Part shown: positions 8,404 to 16,353 of the stretch, in pieces
How positions within the stretch are numbered: the first letter of the stretch is position 1
Layout of the letters: the number at the start of each line of letters is the position of its first letter
Source: Aliiroseovarius sediminis
Lineage (GTDB): Bacteria; Pseudomonadota; Alphaproteobacteria; Rhodobacterales; Rhodobacteraceae
DNA: 64,000 nucleotides
Assembly: GCF_022678485.1 (NCBI RefSeq)
Contig: NZ_JALBYP010000018.1
Span: forward strand, 310,001-374,000
Reading direction: 5' to 3'
Translations under genes and position numbers: made by a program
The notes under the pieces: model-generated
Told to the model about the DNA's origin: nothing
The model's database searches: none
What the model saw: the letters and a program-made list of their open reading frames with translations, nothing else

Positions 8404-8752
8404 GTTCCAGCGTGTCCCATCGCTTGCCTGTTTTGCAGCCCCTCAACGGGATCGTTGTCCCATCGGGTTAACAAGTAGTTTAGCCTCTTCCCCAGGCTCG
8501 TGGACTTTATGGCACAACTCGATTCGAGGGCCAAGAGCGGATTTGGGGTGTTTCACTTGTTCAAGAGAAATCGGCAAAAAACTGCTGAAAACCGTGAAGT
8601 ATTGGTTAATTGTGGCGCAAATGCGTCACCGGCTGGGCGGTGGCGCGTCGACCGTTGAAAGGTCGGGTTTTACCCTGATTGTGAATGGACTTAGCCTTAC
8701 CAATTGTGGATGATCAGCTATTAGATCGCAAGTTCACTATTTTGGGCAGGAC
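8404..8752. promoter_or_regulatory. Divergent promoter region with a near-perfect CtrA box
   Basis: This 349-bp gap separates the divergent endopeptidase and L,D-transpeptidase genes and must hold both promoters. At 8468-8482 it contains TTAA, 7 bases, TTTA, one base off the full CtrA recognition sequence TTAA-N7-TTAA. No ORF in it looks coding, and no other motif was recognised. Confidence 0.35.
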
Positions 8753-10420
8753 ATGACTTCCAAGACGCTACGACAAGCTCGTCGCCTTTTTCCTTCGGCG
8801 GGGATTTCTGTAATTTTGGCTGTCGTGCTGACGGGCGTACCCGTACAGACGCAGGCTCAAATGCGGATACAAACGCACACCCAACTTGATGGCCTGACCT
8901 CAGGCATCAGCGTGTCTGCCTTTGCGCAAGCCATCGCTGAAGCCGCAGCACAGAACGAAGAAATCGCGGCTTACTACCGAAGCACCGGTTTTCAACCGAT
9001 CTGGACCGATAACGACGAGGCGTCCACCGCGCGGCGCAGCGCGTTGTTCAGGGCCATGAAGCGGGCGCCGGATCACGGATTGCCCGACTATGACACAGCC
9101 GCCGTGATGCGCCAGTTGGAAGGTGTCGCCAGTCTGCGCGATCTTGGCCGGCTTGAAGTCGCGATGTCCCAACTGTTCGTGGCTTATGCGCAGGATATCA
9201 ACAGTGGTGTTCTGACCCCATCAAAGGTCGACAGCGGCATCGTTCGCAAGGTGCCGCGCAAAAGTGGCACCACACTTCTGACGGCATTGGCAGACGCTGA
9301 TCCACACCATTACTTCAAGACACTGCCGCCCAAAGCGCCGGAATATGCCCGGCTGATGAAGGAAAAACTGAAGCTTGAAGGTCTGATGGCAAATGGCGGT
9401 TGGGGCCCCACAGTGCCCGCCAAATCGCTGAAGCCCGGCCAATCCGGCGCGGCGGTCGTTGCTCTGCGCAACCGGTTGATCCGTATGGGTTATCTGAACC
9501 GATCCGCTAGCCAATCTTATGACGCGGCGATCCAGACCGCTGTGCAACTGTTTCAACAAGATCATGGTCTGACTGCCGACGGCGTTGCGGGTGCCAGCAC
9601 AATGGCCCAGATCAACCAGTCATTGCAAAACCGCCTTGGCTCAATCGTTGTCGCGATGGAGCGGGAGCGCTGGACCAATTTCGACCGCGGCGACCGTCAT
9701 GTTTGGGTGAACCTGACCGATTTCAGCGCCGAACTGGTTGATCATGGCCGCGTCACCTTCGCGACTCGTTCGGTCATCGGCAAAAACCAGCATGACCTTC
9801 GCAGTCCCGAATTCTCGGATGTAATGGAATTCATGGTGGTGAATCCGACCTGGAACGTCCCCCGCTCGATCGCCACGAAAGAGTATCTGCCGATGCTGAA
9901 ACGCAACCCTAACGCTGTCAGCCACCTTAAACTGATCGACAGTCGGGGCCGGGTGGTCAACCGTTCGCGGGTGAACTTCAAGGCGTTTTCAGCCAAATCC
10001 TTTCCGTTCGCGATCAAACAACCGCCCTCCAAGCGGAATGCGCTTGGATTGGTCAAGTTCATGTTCCCGAACAAATACAATATCTATCTGCACGACACAC
10101 CGTCAAAAAGCCTGTTCGGGCGCGAGGTGCGGGCGTTCAGCCATGGGTGCATCCGGCTAAGCGATCCGTTCGACTTTGCCTATGAGCTGTTGTCCAAGCA
10201 GACTGCGGACCCTGAAGGCAAGTTCCATTCGGTGCTGAATACGGGGCGCGAGACGCGGATTGACCTTGATCAGCCCGTACCGGTGCATCTGGTTTATCGC
10301 ACCGCGATTGCGCCCGTGAAGGGGCGCGTGAACTATCGTCGCGATATCTATGGTCGTGACGCCAAATTGTGGCAGGCATTGCAAAATGCCGGGGTGGCGC
10401 TTCGCGGCGCAGAGGGGTAA
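8753..10420 (+). CDS. L,D-transpeptidase, YcbB/LdtD-like
   Basis: A 555-residue periplasmic enzyme that forms 3-3 (mDAP-mDAP) crosslinks in peptidoglycan. It has an N-terminal signal/anchor (about residues 12-36), a scaffold domain, a peptidoglycan-binding domain at about 226-286, and a YkuD catalytic domain. The signature HDTPSK...SHGCIRLSDP gives catalytic H464 and C466. The long N-terminal scaffold and the insert before the active site match the YcbB subfamily rather than small Ldts. It is divergent from the predicted 3-3 endopeptidase, and lpxD starts 52 bp downstream on the same strand. Confidence 0.92.
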   Translation: MTSKTLRQARRLFPSAGISVILAVVLTGVPVQTQAQMRIQTHTQLDGLTSGISVSAFAQAIAEAAAQNEEIAAYYRSTGFQPIWTDNDEASTARRSALFRAMKRAPDHGLPDYDTAAVMRQLEGVASLRDLGRLEVAMSQLFVAYAQDINSGVLTPSKVDSGIVRKVPRKSGTTLLTALADADPHHYFKTLPPKAPEYARLMKEKLKLEGLMANGGWGPTVPAKSLKPGQSGAAVVALRNRLIRMGYLNRSASQSYDAAIQTAVQLFQQDHGLTADGVAGASTMAQINQSLQNRLGSIVVAMERERWTNFDRGDRHVWVNLTDFSAELVDHGRVTFATRSVIGKNQHDLRSPEFSDVMEFMVVNPTWNVPRSIATKEYLPMLKRNPNAVSHLKLIDSRGRVVNRSRVNFKAFSAKSFPFAIKQPPSKRNALGLVKFMFPNKYNIYLHDTPSKSLFGREVRAFSHGCIRLSDPFDFAYELLSKQTADPEGKFHSVLNTGRETRIDLDQPVPVHLVYRTAIAPVKGRVNYRRDIYGRDAKLWQALQNAGVALRGAEG

Positions 10421-10472
10421 TCCTTTCGCAAAGATGGTGGGCCGGATCGCCCCATCAGGACAAGGGGATCAG

Positions 10473-11579
10473 ATGCAGTTCACTCTTTCAGAAATCGCCG
10501 CCTCGTTGGGGGCTGAGGTCATGGGTAATGGCGAGATCGTTCTGGTCGGTGCGGCGGAACCATCCGAAGCCGGGCCGGATCAGTTGGCATTGGCGATGGA
10601 CCCGAAATACGCCGATGGCATCGCACAAGGCAGCGCCCGTGCAGCCCTTTTGTGGGACGGGGCCGATTGGCAGGCGCTGGGGCTGGATGGTGCGATCTGT
10701 CTGAACCGGGGCAAGGCCGCGATGCCGCTTCTGACCCGCGCGTTGGACCCGGGTCTTGGCATTGCCGCGGGCATTCACCCGACCGCTGTTATTGACGAAA
10801 CCGCAAAAATCGGTCCGGGCGCGCGCATCGGGCCATTGGCGGTGATCGGGGCGAATGTCACCATCGGCGCGCGCGCGCAGGTCGCGGCTCATGCATCTAT
10901 CGGCTATGGCACGGAGATCGGAGAGGATCTTGTGCTGCACCCCGGCGCGCGGATTGCGCATCTGTGCACCATCGGAGATCGCTATATTGGGCAGTCTAAC
11001 TCGGTCGTTGGCGGCGACGGGTTCTCTTATGTGACGCTAGAGAAGGAAAGCGCGGTGGAAAGCCTGCGTGGTGGCATGGGCGCGCGCGACACGGATGTGC
11101 CGGTTGTAGGCAGTCACCACTGGGCGCGCGTGCATTCGCTTGGCGGGGTCGAGGTTGGTGACGATGTTGAACTTGGTGCGACCTCGACCATCGACCGAGG
11201 CACGGTGCGCGCCACCCGGATCGGGCGTGGCACCAAGATCGACTGCCAGGTTCAGGTCGGCCACAACGCCGATGTGGGTGAGGATGTGATGATGTGTGGC
11301 AATGTCGGCGTTTCGGGATCGGCCAAGATCGGCAACCGGGTCGTCCTGGGCGGTAAGGTCGGCGTCAGCGACAATATCTTCATCGGTGACGACGTGATTG
11401 CTGGTGGTGGCACCAACATCTATACCAATGTGCCCGCCGGACGTGCCGTTCTGGGAAGCCCCGCTGTGAAGATCGAAACCGAGATGGCCATTCGCCGCGA
11501 GTTGCGCCGCCTTCCAAGGCTGGCCCAGACCTTGCGCGAGCTTCAGAAAACGGTTTCAAAGCTTGTGGACAAGAACTAG
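10473..11579 (+). CDS. lpxD: UDP-3-O-acylglucosamine N-acyltransferase
   Basis: LpxD adds the second 3-hydroxyacyl chain to UDP-glucosamine in lipid A synthesis, in the cytoplasm. The product has 368 residues, slightly longer than the usual 340. An N-terminal uridine-binding domain (about 1-105) precedes a left-handed beta-helix of hexapeptide repeats (about 110-320). The catalytic histidine is H264 in QVGHNADVGEDV. The start at ATG 10473 gives the family N-terminus (FTLSEIAASLGAEV). Instead of the common bamA-lpxD-fabZ-lpxA context, it is followed by an acyl carrier protein and a ketoacyl synthase, so it may be a second copy or serve a special acyl chain. Confidence 0.9.
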   Translation: MQFTLSEIAASLGAEVMGNGEIVLVGAAEPSEAGPDQLALAMDPKYADGIAQGSARAALLWDGADWQALGLDGAICLNRGKAAMPLLTRALDPGLGIAAGIHPTAVIDETAKIGPGARIGPLAVIGANVTIGARAQVAAHASIGYGTEIGEDLVLHPGARIAHLCTIGDRYIGQSNSVVGGDGFSYVTLEKESAVESLRGGMGARDTDVPVVGSHHWARVHSLGGVEVGDDVELGATSTIDRGTVRATRIGRGTKIDCQVQVGHNADVGEDVMMCGNVGVSGSAKIGNRVVLGGKVGVSDNIFIGDDVIAGGGTNIYTNVPAGRAVLGSPAVKIETEMAIRRELRRLPRLAQTLRELQKTVSKLVDKN

Positions 11580-11606
11580 ATACTTGTGACCGCGAAAGGG
11601 AATGTC

Positions 11607-11873
11607 ATGTCGGACAGCATCAACGACCGCGTGATTGTCATTCTGGCCGAACAGGCGATGATCGAACCAAGCGATATCTCGATGGATCAATCGCTTGAGG
11701 ATATCGGCATCGACAGTCTTGGCGTCGTGGAAAGTATCTTCGCGATAGAAGAGGCATTCGACATCACAGTGCCCTTCAACGCCAATGATCCGACCGAAGG
11801 GGATTTTGATATCTCGTCGGTGTCGGCCATCGTTCACGCGGTGCAGGGGCTGGTTGCCGCGCAGAAAACCTGA
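11607..11873 (+). CDS. Specialised acyl carrier protein (AcpXL-like)
   Basis: An 88-residue carrier protein with the phosphopantetheine site EDIGIDSLGV (serine S37). It differs from the housekeeping AcpP by a stretched segment after helix II (PFNANDPTEGDFDISS), like the AcpXL carriers that hold very long or hydroxylated acyl chains for lipid A in rhizobia. The start at ATG 11607 is preceded by AAAGGG. It lies between lpxD and a beta-ketoacyl synthase with gaps of 27 and 14 bp, so the three are probably one operon. The AcpXL comparison is my inference from shape and context. Confidence 0.8.
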   Translation: MSDSINDRVIVILAEQAMIEPSDISMDQSLEDIGIDSLGVVESIFAIEEAFDITVPFNANDPTEGDFDISSVSAIVHAVQGLVAAQKT

Positions 11874-11887
11874 AGGTGACAAGAAAA

Positions 11888-13096
11888 ATGCGACGCGTTG
11901 TTATCACCGGGCAGGGGACGATCAACGCCCTTGGCCGCAATGTGCGAGAAACGCTTGAAGCTATGCGCGAAGGCCGCTGTGGCATTGGCGATCTTGAGTT
12001 TCAGGATGTCGACCGCCTGTCCATCCGCATCGGTGCGCAGATCAAGGGGTATGAGGCCGAGGCGAACTTCAACCGCCAACAAATTGCACTCTATGACCGG
12101 TTCACCCAGTTCACCCTGTTGGCTGCGCGCGAGGCAATCGGCCAGTCGGGCCTTGGATTCTCGGGCGAGCTTGCGACGCGATCGGGTGTGGTCCTGGGCA
12201 CGTCGGGCGGCGGGATGAATACGTTGGATGAAAACTATCGCACCGTTTACGCCGACGGCAAGAACCGGGTGCATCCGTTCGTCGTGCCCAAGTTGATGAA
12301 CAATGCGGCGGCCAGCCATGTCTCGATGGAATGGAACCTGAAGGGGCCAAGCTTCACCGTCGCCACCGCCTGCGCCAGTTCGAACCACGCGATGGGGCAG
12401 GCGATGCAGACGATCCGCACAGGAATGGCCGACGTGATGATCACCGGCGGCTCCGAGGCGATGCTATGTTTCGGCGGCATCAAGGCGTGGGAAGGGCTGC
12501 GCGTCATGTCCAAGGACGCCTGCCGACCTTTTTCTGCCAACCGCAACGGCATGGTGCAGGGTGAAGGCGCGGCCGTATTTGTGTTTGAGGACTATGATCA
12601 CGCCCGTGCCCGCGGGGCCGAGATATTGGCCGAAGTGGTGGGCTTCGCCATGACGTCGGACGCCGCTGATATTGTGATGCCGTCCAAACAAGGTGCCTCG
12701 CGTGCGATTGTGGGGGCGATGAAGGACGCTGGCCTAAACCCCGGCGATGTCGGCTATATCAATGCTCATGGCACCGGCACGGCGGCCAACGACAAGACGG
12801 AATGCGCGGCAGTGGCGGATGCGTTCGGGCCCCACGCCGACGTGCTTATGATCTCGTCCACCAAGTCGATGCACGGACATTTGATCGGCGGCACCGGTGC
12901 GGTCGAGCTTCTGGCTTGTATCATGGCATTACGCGACGGCGTGATTGCCCCCACGATCGGATATCAGGAACCGGACCCCGAATGCGCGCTGGATGTCGTG
13001 CCAAACGTCGCGCGGGATGCCAAAGTTGATGCGGTCCTGTCCAACGCCTTTGCGTTTGGCGGTTTGAATGCCGTGCTGGCTTTGCGCTCGGTCTGA
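11888..13096 (+). CDS. Beta-ketoacyl-ACP synthase (FabF/KAS II-type)
   Basis: A 402-residue condensing enzyme that elongates ACP-bound acyl chains. The Cys-His-His triad is C162 (TACASSNHA), H294 (NAHGTGT) and H331 (SMHGHLIGG), with the conserved lysine K326. The active-site sequence TACASS departs from the common TACATG/TACSSG of FabF. Together with the dedicated ACP, this suggests a specialised chain-length or hydroxy-acid role rather than bulk fatty acid synthesis. ATG 11888 is chosen because AAGGTG lies 8 bases upstream. It is the last gene of the lpxD-ACP-KAS group and is followed by a terminator. Confidence 0.9.
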   Translation: MRRVVITGQGTINALGRNVRETLEAMREGRCGIGDLEFQDVDRLSIRIGAQIKGYEAEANFNRQQIALYDRFTQFTLLAAREAIGQSGLGFSGELATRSGVVLGTSGGGMNTLDENYRTVYADGKNRVHPFVVPKLMNNAAASHVSMEWNLKGPSFTVATACASSNHAMGQAMQTIRTGMADVMITGGSEAMLCFGGIKAWEGLRVMSKDACRPFSANRNGMVQGEGAAVFVFEDYDHARARGAEILAEVVGFAMTSDAADIVMPSKQGASRAIVGAMKDAGLNPGDVGYINAHGTGTAANDKTECAAVADAFGPHADVLMISSTKSMHGHLIGGTGAVELLACIMALRDGVIAPTIGYQEPDPECALDVVPNVARDAKVDAVLSNAFAFGGLNAVLALRSV

Positions 13097-13128
13097 CCGG
13101 TTGCGCAACAAACGGCGCGGGCCACAAA

Positions 13129-13158
13129 AAAAACGCCGCCTCTGACGGGCGGCGTTTT
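13129..13158. terminator. Bidirectional terminator between KAS and IalB genes
   Basis: GC-rich stem AACGCCGCC / GGCGGCGTT around a 7-base loop, with an A tract on the left (from 13126) and T's on the right. It can end both converging transcripts. Confidence 0.9.
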
Positions 13159-13175
13159 CTTGTTTCTTTAAATGC

Positions 13176-13841
13176 TTACTGCTCTTGCTGCGTCGGCACA
13201 GACAGTTCGTCGTAGGATTGTGTGAAACCGTCCAGCGACATGGTCAGGTTAACTTTCTGGTCGGGGGCTGCGGCTGGTACGATGCTGACCGTGGCTTTGG
13301 CGCCCCGCTTGAAGCCGTCGATTTCGGCCTGTGTGAAGCCGATATTGGCCACGCAGCCGGGCTGCGCGCAGAACCGGAACGGATAGCGCTTGCCCTGACC
13401 GCCATCGACCGAGATTGTCAGTTGCTGGGTCAGAAGTGTTTCAAGCGGCACCACGACGGTCGCGCCTGCCGTTGCCTGGCCGCCTTCGGGCAAACGGCCC
13501 AACGAAATTTCGGCGACTGAATTGCCCTTGTCGTCTTTCAGCAATTGATACATCTGGCAGGGATCATCGCCTTGGCCTTCAGGCAAGGTGATGCATTTGC
13601 GTTCCCAATCACCAGTGACCTTTTCAATGTAAGTCTGGCCGGGTTGGCGGCTGCCATCACCGACTGGCTGGCCCAGATCAAGGTTGGGTTGGTCGGCGGA
13701 TTGTGCAGGGGCGTCTTCGGTTACCTCGGCGGCTGGTTGATCGGCCGCGCCTTCCGTTTCGGTTGTGTCTTGTGCAAATACCGGGGTCGCCAGCGCGAGC
13801 AGCGCGACAACGGGTAGGGTTTTCATCAGCTCAGCCTTCAT
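13176..13841 (-). CDS. Invasion-associated locus B (IalB) family protein
   Basis: A 221-residue exported protein with a signal peptide (cleavage near VFAQ), an acidic/alanine-rich linker (about 25-60) and an IalB domain. The domain has the usual cysteines, in the WERKC, DPC and FRFC..PGC positions, which probably form two disulfides. IalB was named for Bartonella erythrocyte invasion, but free-living alphaproteobacteria carry several copies of unknown, probably envelope-related, function. AAGGA lies 7 bases before the first ATG, and an internal ATG at residue 6 is an alternative start. Confidence 0.88.
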   Translation of the reverse strand: MKAELMKTLPVVALLALATPVFAQDTTETEGAADQPAAEVTEDAPAQSADQPNLDLGQPVGDGSRQPGQTYIEKVTGDWERKCITLPEGQGDDPCQMYQLLKDDKGNSVAEISLGRLPEGGQATAGATVVVPLETLLTQQLTISVDGGQGKRYPFRFCAQPGCVANIGFTQAEIDGFKRGAKATVSIVPAAAPDQKVNLTMSLDGFTQSYDELSVPTQQEQ

Positions 13842-13980
13842 TTTCGATCCTTACGTTTCTTTTCAGGTCACATTGACTGCGTGAATATCACGACCCGAAA
13901 GCAGTGTCAGGTGCAAAACCAATCACGCTTTGCGGGCCGATTGTGAAGGCGGGATCTTGCGCACAAAGTGGCGAAATGTC

Positions 13981-14087
13981 GAAAAGGGCCCGCGAGGCAG
14001 ACCCTTTTCAACACTCTCTCCCTGCCGGACTGACCGGCTTATTGACCCAGACGCTATGTCACTTGGTCGCAGGGGTCAAGTTTTTTT
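13981..14087 (+). other. Run of three hairpins ending in a T tract; possible structured RNA or attenuator
   Basis: Within the 483-bp gap 13842-14324, the plus strand can form GAAAAGGG/CCCTTTTC (13981-14009), GCCGG/CCGGC (14024-14038) and TTGACCC/GGGTCAA (14042-14079). The last is followed by seven T's (14081-14087), like a weak terminator. No known RNA family was recognised, and the rest of the gap upstream shows no ORF. It may be the 3' end of a non-coding transcript. Confidence 0.35.
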
Positions 14088-14172
14088 GAGACGGAATTTT
14101 CGTTGAAAGTGTCGGTTTTTGCTTGAAAATCCACGATACCGCCAAACGCTGTATTTTTAGTGACCTGTTTAG

Positions 14173-14198
14173 AAAAAAGCCCCGCCCGAAGGCGAGGC
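14173..14198 (-). terminator. Strong minus-strand terminator with TTCG loop
   Basis: 8-bp GC stem with one G-T pair, UUCG tetraloop (14187-14190) and a T tract opposite the A's at 14173-14178. It is unrelated to any protein gene on this strand. Confidence 0.85.
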
Positions 14199-14290
14199 AA
14201 GTCTGACAGGGAGGATGTCAACCCCAGATAGACCATGATCTTCGGGGCAACTCCAGTCTGGCACAAATGGGTTAAGATAGTATTGTTCCC
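14173..14290 (-). ncRNA. Candidate trans-acting small RNA with an anti-Shine-Dalgarno loop
   Basis: On the minus strand a 5-bp hairpin TGACA/TGTCA displays the loop TCCTCCC (14204-14220). A textbook terminator follows directly: GCCTCGCC-TTCG-GGCGGGGC and six T's (14173-14198). No minus-strand gene lies upstream that this terminator could serve, since the neighbour at 14325 runs the other way. CU-rich hairpin loops before a terminator are typical of Hfq-dependent alphaproteobacterial sRNAs such as the CcsR and alpha-r families. The 5' end is not defined: the start near 14290 is a guess and no clear promoter was found. Confidence 0.5.
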
Positions 14291-14324
14291 CAAACAGGTT
14301 TTTCCGGCTCGAGGGGACACATAA

Positions 14325-15878
14325 ATGGACGGTGCAATTTTCATTGGTGGCGGGGGCAAGGACTATGCTACCAAACAGGGGCTTTTGTTGAAATATGCAA
14401 ACCGTCACGGGCTGGTTGCTGGGGCGACCGGCACCGGCAAGACCGTCACCTTGCAGATCATGGCTGAAAGCTTCGCAGCGCAGGGCGTGCCAGTGTTCTT
14501 GTCGGATGTGAAGGGCGATCTGTCGGGGCTGGCCAAGGCCGGGTCTGATGGGTTCAAGTTGCACGACGCCTTCACCAGCCGCGCGGGTAAGATCGGCTTT
14601 GATGACTACTCGTATGACGCATTCCCAGTGACCTTCTGGGACCTTTTTGGTGAACAGGGTCACCCGATCCGCACCACCGTCACCGAGATGGGGCCGCTTC
14701 TGTTGTCGCGCCTTCTGGAACTGACTGAAGCGCAGGAAGGGGTGTTGAATATCGCCTTCCGTGTGTCCGACGAGCAGGGGTTGCCGCTTCTGGACTTGAA
14801 AGATTTACAAGCCTTGTTGGTCTGGGTGGGACAAAACGCGAAAGATCTTTCGCTGCGATACGGCAATGTTTCGACCAGTTCGGTGGGGGCGATCCAGCGG
14901 GCGTTGTTGGTCCTGGAAAATCAGGGGGGAAACAAACTGTTCGGCGAACCCGCGCTGGAATTGGCTGATATCTTGCGAACGGACACCGATGGGCGCGGGC
15001 GCATCTCGATCCTGGCATCTGATAAACTGATGGGCGCCCCGCGCCTGTATGCAACCTTCCTTCTGTGGCTTTTGTCCGAATTGTTCGAGGAATTGCCCGA
15101 GGTCGGCGACCCTGACAAGCCCAAGCTTGTATTCTTCTTCGACGAGGCGCATCTGCTGTTCGACGACGCACCCAAGGCGCTGGTCAACAAAGTCGAACAA
15201 GTTGCGCGCTTGATCCGGTCCAAGGGCGTAGGCGTGTATTTCGTCACCCAAAACCCGGCCGACGTGCCCGAGGATATCTTGGGTCAGCTTGGTAACCGTA
15301 TTCAGCACGCCCTGCGTGCGTTTACCGCCAGAGATCGCCGGGAATTGCGTCACGCAGCGGAAACCTATCGCGACAATCCGCGTTTCTCGACCGAGGATGT
15401 CATCCGCGAAGTCGGTGTGGGCGAGGCTGTGACCTCGTTTCTGGAAGCCAAAGGCGCGCCGGGGGTGGTCGAACGCACGTTGATCCGCCCGCCAAGCTCG
15501 CAACTTGGTCCGATTGAGGCGCGTGAGCGTAAGGCGCTGATCGACGCATCCCCCATTGCCGGAAAATACGAAGCCCTGCAGGACCGCGAAAGCGCCTATG
15601 AGGTGTTGACCAAACGCGCGACGGACGCTGCGAAAGCTGCCGAAGAAGCTGAGCGGCTGGAAGAAGAAGCCGAAAGCGCCGCGGAACGCGAATATCGCGC
15701 CGGGCGTCGTTATTCCGGGTCGAAGGTGGGGCGGTCAACTTCGCGCCGGTCGCCGCGCCAAAAGGCCGATGAAGGGCTTGGCGGCGCCGTGGTCGACGTG
15801 GTGATGAAAGAGCTGAAAGGCACCACAGGCCGGCGCATCGTGCGTGGCATTTTCGGGTCGCTGTTCAAGGGGCGCTAA
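14325..15878 (+). CDS. HerA/FtsK-like ATPase, DUF853 (YjgR) family
   Basis: A 517-residue P-loop ATPase of the HerA superfamily. Walker A (GATGTGKTV) is at about residues 32-40 and Walker B ([10 protein letters not shown]) at about 266-275, within the DUF853 fold. A lysine/glutamate-rich coiled stretch lies at about 420-465 and a basic C-terminal tail follows. Family members such as E. coli YjgR have no settled function, and a DNA- or protein-translocating hexameric motor is the usual guess. The start has GAGGGGA 7 bases upstream. It stands alone, converging on the small minus-strand gene after it. Confidence 0.85.
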   Translation: MDGAIFIGGGGKDYATKQGLLLKYANRHGLVAGATGTGKTVTLQIMAESFAAQGVPVFLSDVKGDLSGLAKAGSDGFKLHDAFTSRAGKIGFDDYSYDAFPVTFWDLFGEQGHPIRTTVTEMGPLLLSRLLELTEAQEGVLNIAFRVSDEQGLPLLDLKDLQALLVWVGQNAKDLSLRYGNVSTSSVGAIQRALLVLENQGGNKLFGEPALELADILRTDTDGRGRISILASDKLMGAPRLYATFLLWLLSELFEELPEVGDPDKPKLVFFFDEAHLLFDDAPKALVNKVEQVARLIRSKGVGVYFVTQNPADVPEDILGQLGNRIQHALRAFTARDRRELRHAAETYRDNPRFSTEDVIREVGVGEAVTSFLEAKGAPGVVERTLIRPPSSQLGPIEARERKALIDASPIAGKYEALQDRESAYEVLTKRATDAAKAAEEAERLEEEAESAAEREYRAGRRYSGSKVGRSTSRRSPRQKADEGLGGAVVDVVMKELKGTTGRRIVRGIFGSLFKGR

Positions 15879-15897
15879 GCGCCCCGATCACGCACGG

Positions 15898-16251
15898 CTA
15901 GCGCAATGTATAGGTGCGCGTGACGCCGTCTTCGCTGGTCAGAGTTGCCTGATCGCCGTCGATCTGAATCTCCAGACACCCGGTCGAGCGCATGGGCTCG
16001 GGCGTGGGTTCTGTCAGGGTGCGGCAATATTTGCCGTCCTCAACCGTCCATGTGCCGCCGAATTGGAACGAGTCGTTGCCGCCGCTTATGGTGCCGTCGG
16101 TTTCAAGTTTGATGGCCATGCCCGTTTCGCCCACGAAGGCTTTTCCAGCGAGTTGCTTAAAAAGTGGATCTTGGCTGTCGCTCTGGGCCAGCGCGGCAGG
16201 CGCAGTTGAAAGAAGCGCACACAGTAAAGCGGTTGTTTTGAGGGGGGTCAT
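15898..16251 (-). CDS. Small exported protein of unknown function
   Basis: A 117-residue protein with a clear signal peptide (cleavage near ALAQ-SD), so periplasmic. The mature part is about 95 residues of alternating short strands with two cysteines (KYC..., STGC...) that could form a disulfide. It resembles small beta-barrel or lipocalin-like periplasmic proteins, but I do not recognise a named family. It is encoded tail-to-tail with the HerA-like gene and 102 bp before the CorC gene on the same strand. Confidence 0.7.
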   Translation of the reverse strand: MTPLKTTALLCALLSTAPAALAQSDSQDPLFKQLAGKAFVGETGMAIKLETDGTISGGNDSFQFGGTWTVEDGKYCRTLTEPTPEPMRSTGCLEIQIDGDQATLTSEDGVTRTYTLR

Positions 16252-16353
16252 GATGACAGGCTCCGATACCAGTTCGATTTTCCACAGCTAACCGCCTTAT
16301 GCCTATCAGTTGCAAGCGTAATTCCAGCGACAAACCCGCGCATCACGCCGAGC

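Noticed and set aside
8219-8713. A 164-codon ORF spanning the divergent promoter region
   Set aside because: Its first part is the antisense of the DUF882 gene and the rest has no protein-like composition.
14054-14359. A 101-codon minus-strand ORF over the sRNA candidate
   Set aside because: It reads straight through the terminator hairpin and T tract, has no family features, and overlaps the start region of the HerA-like gene.
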